Positions 1-8,488 of a DNA stretch of 64,000 bases are shown piece after piece; within the stretch, counting starts at the first letter, position 1; each line of letters opens with the position of its first letter. The notes beneath the pieces were generated by a model. The model saw nothing but the letters and a program-made list of their open reading frames with translations. It did not search any database and was not told the DNA's origin. Position numbers and translations under genes: made by a program. Source of the stretch: CAVTJX01 sp963735175 (GTDB taxonomy: Bacteria > Electryoneota > RPQS01); the NCBI GenBank assembly GCA_963735175.1, contig CAVTJX010000001.1, forward strand, positions 124,001 to 188,000, read 5' to 3'.

Positions 1-476
1 CCGTAACCGCCGAAAACATTGATCTTCTGCGGCGTCAGCCCGAGGTGCCCCATCACCGGGATGCCCACCTCCACCAGCTTGCGAACGGTCGGCAGCAGGT
101 AGCCCGCGCCCTCCATTTTCACGGCCTGCGCGCCGCCTTCTTTCAGGAAGCGGATGGCGTTGCGAACGGTGTCCTCCGTGGAAACCTGAAAGCTCCCGAA
201 CGGCATATCGGCGATGACCATCACCCGCGTGGTTCCGCGCGATACGCAGCGCGTCAGGAACACCATCGCGTCCATGGTCATGGGAATCGTCGTCGAATGT
301 CCGGCCACCACGTTGCCCGCACTGTCGCCCACCAGCAGAAAATCCACGCCGGCTTCTTCTTCCAGCGCGGCGAATACCGCGTCATAGGCGGTCAAGCCGA
401 CGATCTTGCGATCCTCGGCTTTGCAGCGCACCAGCATCGGCGCGGTCACGCGCGGAAACGCTTGAGTTTTGCTCAT
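1..476 (-). CDS. panB: 3-methyl-2-oxobutanoate hydroxymethyltransferase, partial
   Basis: PanB makes ketopantoate from alpha-ketoisovalerate and 5,10-methylene-tetrahydrofolate, the first committed step of pantothenate/CoA synthesis in the cytoplasm. Reading down from the ATG at 476 gives about 158 of the usual 260-280 residues; the C-terminus lies beyond the left edge. Family motifs in order are GLTAYDAVFA, VGDSAGNVVAG (its Asp binds the metal), TIPMTMDAM, ADMPFGSF and KMEGAGYLLPTV. The start overlaps the stop of the upstream mnmA gene as ATGA, so the two are probably translationally coupled. Identification is by motif recognition and is secure. Confidence 0.93.
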   Translation of the reverse strand, partial: MSKTQAFPRVTAPMLVRCKAEDRKIVGLTAYDAVFAALEEEAGVDFLLVGDSAGNVVAGHSTTIPMTMDAMVFLTRCVSRGTTRVMVIADMPFGSFQVSTEDTVRNAIRFLKEGGAQAVKMEGAGYLLPTVRKLVEVGIPVMGHLGLTPQKINVFGGY

Positions 477-1621
477 CCCTGCTCCACGGATTCAGCGCCG
501 GTCAGCACACCGCCGCCCAGCACCACGTCATCCCGGTAAAACACCGCCGACTGTCCCGGTGTCACGGCCCGCACCCGGTCGGCAAATTCGATCCATGCCG
601 TGCGCTCGCCCGTCGGCGTCAGGCGCGCCGCGTGCGGTGTGTCCCGGTAACGGACCTTCACTTCGCACTCGATCGCCGCTCCGGGCCTCGAGATCGACAC
701 CCAGTTCACGTCGTGGACCTGCGCACTCTGCGAAAAGCAGGTTTCGTCGTAATCGACATAGACGCGGTTGGCTGCCGGATCGATGCGGTGAACATAGAGC
801 GGCTTGTCCGCCGCTACCCGCAGCCCTTTGCGCTGCCCGACGGTGAAATTCGCCACGCCGTCGTGATAACCGAGCAGCTTTTCGCCGGGGCCGATGATCT
901 CACCGCGCTCCAGAATGCGAAGTTGTGCGCCGAAATTGTCCTTTAAGAAGCGCCGGTAATCGTCATCCGGCACGAAGCAGATGTCCTGGCTCTCGGGCTT
1001 GTCCGCCGTCTTCAGATCCAACTGCGCCGCGATTGTACGCACCTCACTCTTTGGCAGTTCGCCCAGCGGGAACAGGGTGTGCGCAAGACTCTCCTGCGAC
1101 AACCCCCACAGCGCGTACGATTGATCCTTTTCGAGGTATCGCGCCTGCTTCAGAACTATCCGCTCTCCACTCCGGTCAACACGCGCATAGTGTCCGGTGG
1201 CGAGAAAGTCACAGTCCATCCGCCGCGCGCGTTCCAGCAGCGTCTGCCATTTTACGAACGTGTTGCAGCGTACACACGGATTCGGCGTACGGCCCGCCAG
1301 ATACTCGTTCCCGAAATTCTCGACGACGGTGTCGTGAAACTCCCGCGACAGGTCCAGCACATAGTGGCGGAAGCCCATCCGCGCGGCTACGGCCGCCGCG
1401 TCCTGCGCCATCGTAATCGAGCAGCACCCGGACGCGCGGTTGAGGGCCATTTCTTCGCCCTTCGGATCGGTCCACAGATGCATGGTTAGGCCGATCACGT
1501 TATAGCCCTGCTGTTTGAGCAGCGCCGCCGCTACCGAGCTGTCCACCCCCCCGGACATCGCCACCGCCACGCTGTGCGCCGCAATTCTATGATCTTGAAT
1601 TTCCACCGTTGGTATTGTCAT
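473..1621 (-). CDS. mnmA: tRNA-specific 2-thiouridylase MnmA
   Basis: MnmA thiolates U34 of tRNA-Lys, -Glu and -Gln, using ATP to adenylate the base and a persulfide as sulfur donor. The 382-residue frame is intact and of normal length. The N-type ATP pyrophosphatase P-loop SGGVDSS is at residues 23-29. The first catalytic Cys lies in NPCVRCN and the second in SQDICFVPD, followed by the GQRKGL stretch and the C-terminal beta-barrel. It overlaps panB by 4 nt and lies downstream of a cysteine desulfurase that could supply its sulfur. The gap between those two genes holds an inverted repeat. Confidence 0.96.
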   Translation of the reverse strand: MTIPTVEIQDHRIAAHSVAVAMSGGVDSSVAAALLKQQGYNVIGLTMHLWTDPKGEEMALNRASGCCSITMAQDAAAVAARMGFRHYVLDLSREFHDTVVENFGNEYLAGRTPNPCVRCNTFVKWQTLLERARRMDCDFLATGHYARVDRSGERIVLKQARYLEKDQSYALWGLSQESLAHTLFPLGELPKSEVRTIAAQLDLKTADKPESQDICFVPDDDYRRFLKDNFGAQLRILERGEIIGPGEKLLGYHDGVANFTVGQRKGLRVAADKPLYVHRIDPAANRVYVDYDETCFSQSAQVHDVNWVSISRPGAAIECEVKVRYRDTPHAARLTPTGERTAWIEFADRVRAVTPGQSAVFYRDDVVLGGGVLTGAESVEQG

Positions 1622-1664
1622 CTCTATGCCCGAATCGTAATGCTAACTTCACCCCACAGTCCAC

Positions 1665-1734
1665 AGATTCCGGCCGGGTTTTTGTGATTACCAACGCAAT
1701 GGGTCACACCCATGCCCAACCCGGCTCGACCGGA
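1665..1734. repeat. Nested inverted repeat between cysteine desulfurase and mnmA
   Basis: Outer arms ATTCCGG-CCGGGTT (1665-1678) and AACCCGG-n5-CCGGAAT (1716-1734) are inverted copies, with 5 extra bases in the second. Inside them sits a second palindrome, ATGGG-n5-CCCAT (697-711 within 1600-1799, i.e. 1697-1711). No clean U-tract follows on either strand, so a simple terminator is not obvious. It could be an RNA processing or regulatory hairpin in the desulfurase-mnmA transcript. Confidence 0.5.
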
Positions 1735-1767
1735 ATTTTGAGGAGCCTTTCCGTTCTTCGTTCATCG

Positions 1768-2928
1768 TTAAATCCGGAACGCTGCTCCGGCCGTCTGCCG
1801 CTGACGCTCGACGACGGCTGGCAAAACGTCCATCAGCGCGTCCACGTCATCCTCGGTATTGAAGCGGCCAAACGAGAACCGCAGTGACGCCTGCGCGGTC
1901 AGCGGATCGAGACCAATCCCGATCAGCACGTGCGAAGCTCCGAGCGCTCCCGCGCTGCAGGCGCTCCCCGTCGAGACACAGAATCCCTTGCGATCCAGCG
2001 CAATCAGCAGGGCCTCGCCTTCGCAGCCGCGAAAGGACATATTCAACAGCGCCGGAGCGCGATGTTCCCGCGAGCCGTTCACGCGCACATCGGGAATGCG
2101 TTCCAGAATCTCCATTTCCAACCGGTCGCGCAGCGCCTTCAGCCGTGGCATCTCCTCACCGAGCGCCGCCTGCGCCAGTTCCGCCGCCTTGGCAAAGCCG
2201 ACAATTCCCGGCATGTTTTCCGTGCCGGGCCGCAAACCGCGTTCCTGACTACCGCCAATGGTGCGCGGCGAAATCCGAATCCCGCGCCGGATCATCAGCG
2301 CGCCCACACCCTTCGGCCCATATATCTTGTGGCTGGAAATACTCACCAGATCCGCATTCAAATCAGCCCGCGCGAAGGCCAGCTTGCCGAAGCTCTGTAC
2401 GCAATCCGTATGAAAAGGCACACCCTGTTCGCGGCAGATCGCGCCAATCGCCGCCACGTCCTGCACCGTACCCAGTTCATTGTTGACGTGCATTACCGAC
2501 ACCAGCGCCGTTCGTGACGTCATCGCTCGCGCCACCTCGGACGGATCCAGACGGCCCTCGCCGTCGACGTCGAGGATGGTCACGTCTCCGCCGCGCTCGC
2601 GCCACCATTTGGCGGTATCGATAATCGCGTGGTGCTCCGTCGCCAGCGTTACCAAATGCGAACGCCGCTCGCGCCAGTAATCCAGCACTCCGAGCAGCGC
2701 CCAGTTGTCGGCTTCCGTGCCACCCGAGGTGAAATACACTTCGTCTGCTTCGCAGCCGAGGGCTTTCGCGATCGTCGAGCGCGCTACCTCCAAGGCCATC
2801 TTCGCGTCACTGCCCTGTTCGTGCGCGCTGGAGGGATTTCCCCAGTGCGCGGCCAGCGCCTCCTGCATGGCATCCATCACCCGCGGATCAGGGCGCGTCG
2901 TCGCGGCATTATCCAAGTATCGGGACAT
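1768..2928 (-). CDS. Cysteine desulfurase (NifS/IscS family)
   Basis: This PLP enzyme removes sulfur from cysteine, giving alanine and an enzyme persulfide that feeds tRNA thiolation and Fe-S assembly. The intact 386-residue frame has the class V aminotransferase pattern: YLDNAATTRPDP at the N-terminus, FTSGGTEADNWA, SSHKIYGPKG with the PLP lysine near residue 200, and VSTGSACSAGA with the persulfide Cys near residue 320. It is immediately upstream of mnmA, as with the YrvO-MnmA pair of Bacillus subtilis, which suggests dedicated sulfur delivery to MnmA (inference). It is divergent from the outer-membrane gene at 3079. Confidence 0.94.
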   Translation of the reverse strand: MSRYLDNAATTRPDPRVMDAMQEALAAHWGNPSSAHEQGSDAKMALEVARSTIAKALGCEADEVYFTSGGTEADNWALLGVLDYWRERRSHLVTLATEHHAIIDTAKWWRERGGDVTILDVDGEGRLDPSEVARAMTSRTALVSVMHVNNELGTVQDVAAIGAICREQGVPFHTDCVQSFGKLAFARADLNADLVSISSHKIYGPKGVGALMIRRGIRISPRTIGGSQERGLRPGTENMPGIVGFAKAAELAQAALGEEMPRLKALRDRLEMEILERIPDVRVNGSREHRAPALLNMSFRGCEGEALLIALDRKGFCVSTGSACSAGALGASHVLIGIGLDPLTAQASLRFSFGRFNTEDDVDALMDVLPAVVERQRQTAGAAFRI

Positions 2929-3015
2929 GTTTCGATTCAGTATCCTAAACGTCGTAGAAATCTCAATATACTTCTAAATTCCAGCAAAATCAAGCGGTAC
3001 AAGGCCCGTTATCCA

Positions 3016-3044
3016 TTGACTTTTGCCATCAAACACGTTACATT
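3016..3044 (+). promoter_or_regulatory. Sigma-70-type promoter for the 3079 gene
   Basis: A -35 box TTGACT (3016-3021) and a -10 box TACATT (3039-3044) are separated by 17 bp in the divergent gap. The predicted start is near 3051, leaving a leader of about 28 nt before the ATG at 3079. Confidence 0.6.
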
Positions 3045-3078
3045 ATGCCAAACTCCACGATTCCGCATCGCCTCCCCC

Positions 3079-4514
3079 ATGAAAATCGCCCTCGCCCTTT
3101 TCATCGCGCTCTGCCTGGCCACGTGCACCCTCGCCCAAGAGCCCGTCGATCCCGCTTACGATCCGCCCCTCGGCCGCCCCGGCGACGCTGACGGCAAGGT
3201 CCGTTTCAACGGCACCATCGGAATGGTGATCATCAACGGCAAGATCTACCAGCAATTCGGCCTGCGTCCCGACATACCCTTCGGAAAGTTCGGCGTCGGC
3301 CTCGATTTGACCTTCCGCTTCGATGAGGATGGCAACTTCAAGGACGACGAATGGGACGAAGGCCGTGACTACATCGACAAGCTCTATTATTTGCGTTATG
3401 GCCTGCCGGGCGATCCCTTCTATCTCCGCGTCGGCGCCCTCGACAACGTCACCCTTGGCTACGGCTTGATCATGCGCCGCTACGCGAATACGATCCAGTA
3501 TCCGGAAGTCAAGCGCATCGGCATCTATTCTGAAGGGTTCGAAGTCGAGGTATCGGTTGGCAGGCGATGATGAACAACGTCAAGGAACTGGATGAGCCCG
3601 GCCTGATGGGCGGCCGCCTCTCGTACGATACGGGCTGGAAAGGCCTCACGGTCGGCGCGTCGCTCGTCCACGACGGCAACCAGTTTGCCGGGATGATCGA
3701 TACCGACAACGACGGCGTGCCGGATCGTCTGGACGTCGCCCCCGGCAAGAACGATTTCGCGGTGCAATACTACCTGCGGGAAATGTTCCGCGATCATCCG
3801 CAGGATCTCGCGGATCTCATCGACCGCGGGTTTCTCCCCGACGTCCGCGACTTACTGCGCAGCTATAAGGACTTGAAGGAATCCGTCACGGAAGTGGGCG
3901 CCGATGTGGGGATTCCCATCTACCGCGGCCACGGCTTCTCCCTCTGGGGCTACGCCCAAACCGCCCGGATTGTCGACTACGGCTGGGGTTGGTCGTTCCC
4001 CGGCGCGCGCCTGGTGGCCGGGCCCGTCGAACTCAGCGGCGAATACCGTCAATACGAAAAGCAGTTCCGCGGCGACTTCTTCAATTACTCCTATGAAATC
4101 GAACGCGTGCAGCTCAAACAGGACACGCTGTTCTTCACCAAGGAACGCACATTACGAAACCTGGGACGGGCCAAGGGCTTCTTCGCGGACGCAATGGCCA
4201 CCATCGGTCCCTGGGGCTATCTCTACAGTTGGTATCAGGACATGCACGGCGCGGATTATGCCGGTGGTAAAAGTCTTTACGGCGAAGGCGGCCTCACCCC
4301 GCCCATGGTCCCGCGCCTGCAACGGATCAGCGGCTACTACATGCAGCCGAATGTCAATACTCTGTTCGAACACATGACCGACGGTACCGTCTACGGCGCG
4401 AAACTCTACCTGGCACTGGCCTCTAATGTCAGCCTCGTGTACGACAACCGCATCACCTATTTCAACGGCGAACCGCACCGCACCGTGCGGGTCGAAACGA
4501 TGGTTACGTTCTGA
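3079..4514 (+). CDS. Putative outer-membrane beta-barrel protein (frameshift near 3545)
   Basis: I do not recognise a named family. The start at 3079 gives a signal peptide (MKIALALFIALCLATCTLAQ) with a probable cleavage after the Ala before Q. The mature part is rich in alternating aromatic and polar strands with many Gly, Tyr and Trp, and ends in Phe after VRVETMVTF, as outer-membrane barrels do. A Ca-binding-like DTDNDGVPDRLD stretch follows the break. The first half ends at 3570 and the second continues in another frame from about 3545, so a small indel divides what is almost certainly one gene of about 478 residues. It is followed by a strong terminator. A porin or fatty-acid/glycan transporter is possible. 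Confidence 0.7.
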
Positions 4515-4540
4515 CCGCTGATCTGGACCGTAATAGAAAA

Positions 4541-4567
4541 CGGGAGCGGCAAGGCTCCCGTTTTTTT
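4541..4567 (+). terminator. Rho-independent terminator
   Basis: A 7-bp stem CGGGAGC/GCTCCCG with a 6-nt loop is followed by seven T (4561-4567). It ends the outer-membrane gene and lies between two convergent genes. Confidence 0.9.
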
Positions 4568-4584
4568 ATGGAATCGTTTCAGCC

Positions 4585-5184
4585 TCATTCAGCTTGCAGC
4601 AGGAACTCCAACAACCGCTCGATCCGTTGGAGAGCCATTCCCCGATGTGAGATCTGATTTTTTTCCGCGAGGTCAATCTCCGCCAGCGTCTTTCCCGACG
4701 GCAGTACAAAGACTGGATCGTAACCGAAGCCCAATGCGCCGCGTTTTTCGCGCCCGATGGTTCCGGCCAGCGAGCCTTCGACACAGTACAGGCCGTCGGC
4801 GGTTTTCAAACAGGCAACAGTGCGGAACATCGCGGATCGTTTGCCGTCCGGAACATCCCGCATTTCGGCAAGTAGCTTCTGGCAGTTGGAATCGTAAGTC
4901 GCGCCCGGTCCGGAGTACCGTGCGGCGTACACCCCCGGCGCACCGTCCAGAGCATCGACCTCAAGTCCGGTATCATCGGCCAGGGCCCAAACTCCTGTCT
5001 GGGCGGCAACTTCCACGGCTTTCTTGATGGCGTTTCCGTAAAGATCGGGTTGATCTTCCACCACTTCGGCCACAAATGGAAAATCCGCGAGACTCAGGAT
5101 GGCTAATGGGAGGGTTTTTAGCTTCTCCTGAATCTCGCGGAATTTATCCATATTCCTCGTAGCGACGACGAGGCTTGCGCCCAT
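4585..5184 (-). CDS. rdgB: Non-canonical purine NTP pyrophosphatase RdgB/HAM1
   Basis: The enzyme hydrolyses dITP, XTP and dXTP to monophosphates to keep deaminated purines out of nucleic acids. The 199-residue product is the normal length. Motifs are LVVATRNMDKFREI at the N-terminus, DLYGNAIKKA, ALADDTGLEVDALDGAPGVY, GALGFGYDP and the C-terminal SHRGMALQR. I place the start at the ATG at 5184, which overlaps the upstream stop as TGATG; a TTG one codon earlier is also possible. It is co-transcribed with the small zinc-ribbon gene. Confidence 0.95.
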   Translation of the reverse strand: MGASLVVATRNMDKFREIQEKLKTLPLAILSLADFPFVAEVVEDQPDLYGNAIKKAVEVAAQTGVWALADDTGLEVDALDGAPGVYAARYSGPGATYDSNCQKLLAEMRDVPDGKRSAMFRTVACLKTADGLYCVEGSLAGTIGREKRGALGFGYDPVFVLPSGKTLAEIDLAEKNQISHRGMALQRIERLLEFLLQAE

Positions 5185-5375
5185 CAACCGTAAATCTGAG
5201 CTGAATTACACTTGCAGATTTTCACCTGCTTGGTGACCAGCTTCATCGGGCCGCCATCGCTGACAAATTCTCGAATTTTCGTCGGCACAGTAACATCACC
5301 GCATACCGGGCAGTGCGCCATACCAGCCGCTTTGCTCTTATCGGTTTTATCCGCAAAAGTTTGTTTCTTCGCCAC
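5184..5375 (-). CDS. Small zinc-ribbon protein, 63 residues
   Basis: The function is unknown. The product is basic at the N-terminus (MAKKQTFADKTDKSK) and carries a CPVC pair near residue 22 and a CKC pair near residue 53, which together could hold one zinc in a rubredoxin-like knuckle. It sits just downstream of a strong promoter and is coupled to rdgB through a TGATG stop-start overlap, so it is the first gene of that operon. Small zinc-ribbon proteins of this kind often act in RNA or ribosome contacts, but nothing here shows that. Confidence 0.8.
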   Translation of the reverse strand: MAKKQTFADKTDKSKAAGMAHCPVCGDVTVPTKIREFVSDGGPMKLVTKQVKICKCNSAQIYG

Positions 5376-5412
5376 TTAAGTATCCTCAGTCCGTGATTCA
5401 AGGCCATTCGCT

Positions 5413-5435
5413 GAAAGTTCAATTTAGGAACTTTC
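5413..5435. promoter_or_regulatory. Palindrome over the -10 box, candidate operator
   Basis: GAAAGTTC (5413-5420) and GAACTTTC (5428-5435) form a perfect 8-bp inverted repeat with a 7-nt centre that contains the -10 hexamer of the promoter below. That placement is typical of a repressor site. No regulator can be named. Confidence 0.5.
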
Positions 5436-5449
5436 TGCGCATTTGTCAA
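5421..5449 (-). promoter_or_regulatory. Consensus sigma-70 promoter for the zinc-ribbon/rdgB operon
   Basis: On the minus strand a perfect -35 TTGACA (5449-5444) and a -10 TAAATT (5426-5421) are spaced by 17 bp, about 45 bp upstream of the zinc-ribbon start. Confidence 0.75.
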
Positions 5450-5541
5450 GCCTTGGGTGAAATCCAAAATCTTCGAAGCTGTCCGTCAACGCCGATTACC
5501 GGTCGTGACAGTTCGACTCCCGGGCATAATTACGTAATTAG

Positions 5542-6040
5542 TTACGGATTATTGCCACCGACCATATGGTACAGACCCTCCGGCAGCTCTGTTGGCGTCT
5601 TGGCCGCGTTACTGTCCTTGGTTGCCTGTGCCGGCTTGTCCTGTGCCAATTGTCCATTCACCGACTCCATCGACTGCACAGACGCTGGCGGTACCTGCGG
5701 ATTCTTTGCCAGATCCGGTTGCGTCGCCGGAACCGTGGTTTGCTGAGATGTTGACGCGATTCCCGGCGCAGTCCGCATTTGGCACGCCGAATCCGAAGTT
5801 GAACATCACCACCGCAATCACCGAGGCGGCCGCAAACCCCAAACCGGCTCCCGTCCAACCCAGCACCCAGCTCTTTCCCCCGGCCGCTCGCTGCGGCGTG
5901 ACCGACAGCCCTTCGATTCGCCGTTGGAGGCGAAACTCAAATCCTACGGGACAGCTCATCTTCGGCATCGATTGCAGCACGGATCTGATCATCAACAGAT
6001 CTGCGGGCATGCCATCATCATCGTTTCGTCCGCTGCTCAC
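5542..6040 (-). CDS. Putative anti-sigma factor, single-pass membrane (frameshift near 5780)
   Basis: It follows an ECF sigma gene directly: the chosen GTG at 6040 lies 1 nt past the sigma stop with an AAAGG ribosome site 8 nt upstream. The N-terminal cytoplasmic part (about 65 residues) is followed by a hydrophobic helix (GFAAASVIAVVMFNFGFG) and then a Pro/Gln/Ala-rich periplasmic tail ending at 5542. The tail lies in another frame, so a 1-2 nt indel near 5780 is assumed. Position and topology are those of an anti-sigma factor; no zinc-binding HxxxCxxC is seen. The assignment is inference from context. Confidence 0.6.
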
Positions 6041-6041
6041 C

Positions 6042-6662
6042 TCAGCCGCCTTTCTCACCGGATTTTCCACCTTCCAGCTCCTCACGTACTAAAAATCCTA
6101 ACCTTTTTTGCAGTCGGCTCCGCCCTCTGTTGACGCGGGATTTTACAGTCCCCAACGGCACGTTCAGGATTTGGCTGATTTCTTCATAGGACAGATCCTG
6201 AATATCCCGCAGGAGCACGGCTTCCTTGAAATGATATGGAAGCGCGTTGATCTCTTTGAGAATAATTTCACTCTTAACGATGCCATCGACGTCGCGTTCG
6301 ATGTCCGTCGAGGTATCTACCAGATCGTAATCCTTCTCGTCTTCTCCCTTCGAGCTGATCGAGAAGAAATTTCGAACCTTGCGGCGGCGCAGTTCCGTTT
6401 TGGCCAAATTCGAGGCGATGGTATAGATCCACGTCGAAAACTTGGCCACTTGATGGTACCGATGTCTATTACGGTAGACACGCAAAAAAGTTTCCTGGAC
6501 GATATCCTCACTGAAAAACGCATCGCCCAGTAATCGCACCACGAAATTGAAGAGAGGATCCCGATAGCGGCGAACGATCTCGTCAAACGCCTTGACATCG
6601 CCGTTTTGGAACGCCAGGATCAAATCTTCATCCGTGGGCGCGCCGACAGACCTTTCTATCAT
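6042..6662 (-). CDS. ECF-type RNA polymerase sigma factor (RpoE-like)
   Basis: The intact 206-residue frame has both sigma-70 regions. Region 2 contains FDEIVRRYRDPLFNFVVR, SEDIVQETFLRVYR and FSTWIYTIASNLAKTELRR. Region 4 contains ALPYHFKEAVLLRDIQDLSYEEIS and the helix-turn-helix end VPLGTVKSRVNRGRSRLQKRL. It would direct a stress or envelope regulon under control of the membrane anti-sigma protein encoded next. A basic tail (EELEGGKSGEKGG) overlaps that gene's leader. It is distinct from the second ECF factor at 59748. Confidence 0.93.
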   Translation of the reverse strand: MIERSVGAPTDEDLILAFQNGDVKAFDEIVRRYRDPLFNFVVRLLGDAFFSEDIVQETFLRVYRNRHRYHQVAKFSTWIYTIASNLAKTELRRRKVRNFFSISSKGEDEKDYDLVDTSTDIERDVDGIVKSEIILKEINALPYHFKEAVLLRDIQDLSYEEISQILNVPLGTVKSRVNRGRSRLQKRLGFLVREELEGGKSGEKGG

Positions 6663-6673
6663 CGACTAACCTG

Positions 6674-7749
6674 TTAACTCTTAGGCTGAAATATGGGTTC
6701 CAGCGATTTTCGACTCTCTGAAGTAATCTTCCAAATCCACTCATAATATCGATACGGATCCGCAGCTCCCGTCTTCAGACCAATCTCGATATCCAGCAGA
6801 CCCGTGACAGCTTCGCGGATGCGTTCGATACCGATCGCCTTTGCCGCTGTCAAATATTTGTCTTTCTTGAAATTCTGTCTTCTGAACACTTTTTCCCAGT
6901 AATCCGTTGCTTCGGGGCTGCGATGCCAGGCCTCTGGCTTCTTCAGGGTCGCGCTCACTTGCCAGAGTTTGAGCACCATGCCTCGCTGAAACGCGAGGAG
7001 GCGTAACAGAACCTCGCCTCCTTCGAGCAGGGAACGCGCAATGCGGTGGGCCTGGATCGCTTTCCGGTCAAGGATCGCGTCTTCGAGGTTGAAGATCGTG
7101 TACTCTGATGAAACTTCCCGAAACTTTCATCAGAACCTGCACGGTCACATTTTTTTCATCACCCAAAAAGAGGATCGCATGGTCCAACTTTGCCGCGATA
7201 TCCGCGAGGCTCTTTAATGAGGACTTCGATCAAATAGCTTTGTGCGTCCGGCTTCAGCGTCGCTCCGCGCTGCTTCGAATAATCCGCCGCCCACTGTGCA
7301 CGGTCGGCGTCACGAAGCTCGTGAAACACGACCTCCACCACCGCCGGCGGTAGATCGGCTCCGCGCGCCAGCTTACTGGATTCGACACTCACCAGCACGA
7401 GCTGTGTTGTCGCAGAAGGTCGCGCGGCATAGCGCGACAAGACCTCCACTACATCCTTTTTCGGCTCGCCGGAAAGTTCAAGCACGACCATCCGGCTGCT
7501 TGCCAATAACGGCAGGGTTGTGAGCGCGTTCCAGAGTATTTCGCCGGTGACTTCCTGGCTGCGGAATTCATTATAATCAAAATCCGCCGCCGCCGGATCC
7601 AGCGCCGTCTTAATATACTCTGCCAGCGCCTGCCGCAGCAGATATTCTTCCGTTCCCCGCAGCATGAGCAGTGGGAAGCGTTTCCCTTTGCGGACCGTCG
7701 TCAGAAACGCGGTGGGCGAGAGAGTGGTACTTTCACGCGGCGCGGCCAT
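6674..7749 (-). CDS. holA: DNA polymerase III subunit delta (HolA), two frameshifts
   Basis: HolA is the clamp-loader subunit that opens the beta clamp. From the ATG at 7749 the frame gives LLMLRGTEEYLLRQALAEYIK and later LPLLASSRMVVLELSG, the AAA+ delta N-domain. It then breaks near 7215 and 7115 and resumes with NLEDAILDRKAIQAHR and RLLAFQRGMVLKLWQVS, the delta C-terminal collar. Total span fits about 350 residues, the usual size. The breaks fall within conserved text and are likely sequence errors. It overlaps the end of the upstream amidotransferase by 17 nt. Similarity to family is moderate, as usual for HolA. Confidence 0.82.
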
Positions 7750-8485
7750 GCCCATCCTCCCGGCAAGCCTGAACGAATTCGGCGAACAACCTTTGTTGCA
7801 CGGCATACTCACTGGCCAGCCGTTCTGGGTGCCATTGTACGCCCATGACAAACGGGTGCGTGTCGTGCTCCACGGCTTCCACGATGCCTTCTTCGGACCA
7901 GCCGACCGCTGTAAGGCCCACACCGAGCGCATCCACGGCCTGATGATGGTGGCTGTTTACCGCCAGCGTTTCCGTGCCGAAACAGCGCGCGATGCGGCTC
8001 CCGCTTTGCAGCCGCACGTCATGCGTGGGAAGTGCAGACGGCCGCTTTTGCGAGTGGTGCGCGCTGCCGATTTCGAGCGGAAGATCCTGCAGCAGCGTCC
8101 CGCCCAGCGCCACGTTCAGAAGCTGTACGCCGCGACAGACAGCGAGCACTGGCCGACGCCGAGCGAGCACCGCTTGGAGCAACGCCAATTCAAAGCCGTC
8201 CCGGGCCTCCGAGATGACGCACGATTGCGCTTTGACTTCCTGCCCATAGTGTTCGGGATGCACATCTTCGCCGCCCGTCAACAGCAGGCCGTGGACCATT
8301 TCCGCCAACCGCGTGACACCCGCTGCGCCGACATGCGCCAGCAGCAGCGGTACCCCGCCCGCCTCTTCCACCCGTTGCAAGTAATTCTGATCGCAGTAAT
8401 AGACATTGGCGCTGCGGCAGAAGTCGCGCGTTTCCGAGGGTGCGGCATAGCCCGGCGTCACCCCGATGAGCGGTTGCTCGCGCAC
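7733..8485 (-). CDS. Class I glutamine amidotransferase, peptidase C26 (PuuD-like gamma-Glu hydrolase)
   Basis: This family hydrolyses gamma-glutamyl amides such as gamma-glutamyl-GABA. The 250-residue frame has the nucleophile Cys in LAVCRGVQLLNVALGG (near residue 119), the oxyanion region LLLTGGEDVHPEHYG, and the catalytic His in GVQWHPERL. Also conserved is VNSHHHQAVD, found in PuuD-type enzymes. The start is a GTG 4 nt after the uppP stop. The substrate in this organism is not shown by context; peptidoglycan, polyamine or folate-derived gamma-glutamyl compounds are all possible. Confidence 0.88.
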   Translation of the reverse strand: MREQPLIGVTPGYAAPSETRDFCRSANVYYCDQNYLQRVEEAGGVPLLLAHVGAAGVTRLAEMVHGLLLTGGEDVHPEHYGQEVKAQSCVISEARDGFELALLQAVLARRRPVLAVCRGVQLLNVALGGTLLQDLPLEIGSAHHSQKRPSALPTHDVRLQSGSRIARCFGTETLAVNSHHHQAVDALGVGLTAVGWSEEGIVEAVEHDTHPFVMGVQWHPERLASEYAVQQRLFAEFVQACREDGHGRAA

Positions 8486-8488
8486 CGC

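Noticed and set aside
5460..5535. tRNA-like T-arm text (GTTCGACTCC) upstream of the zinc-ribbon operon promoter.
   Set aside because: No matching acceptor, D arm or anticodon stem could be built.
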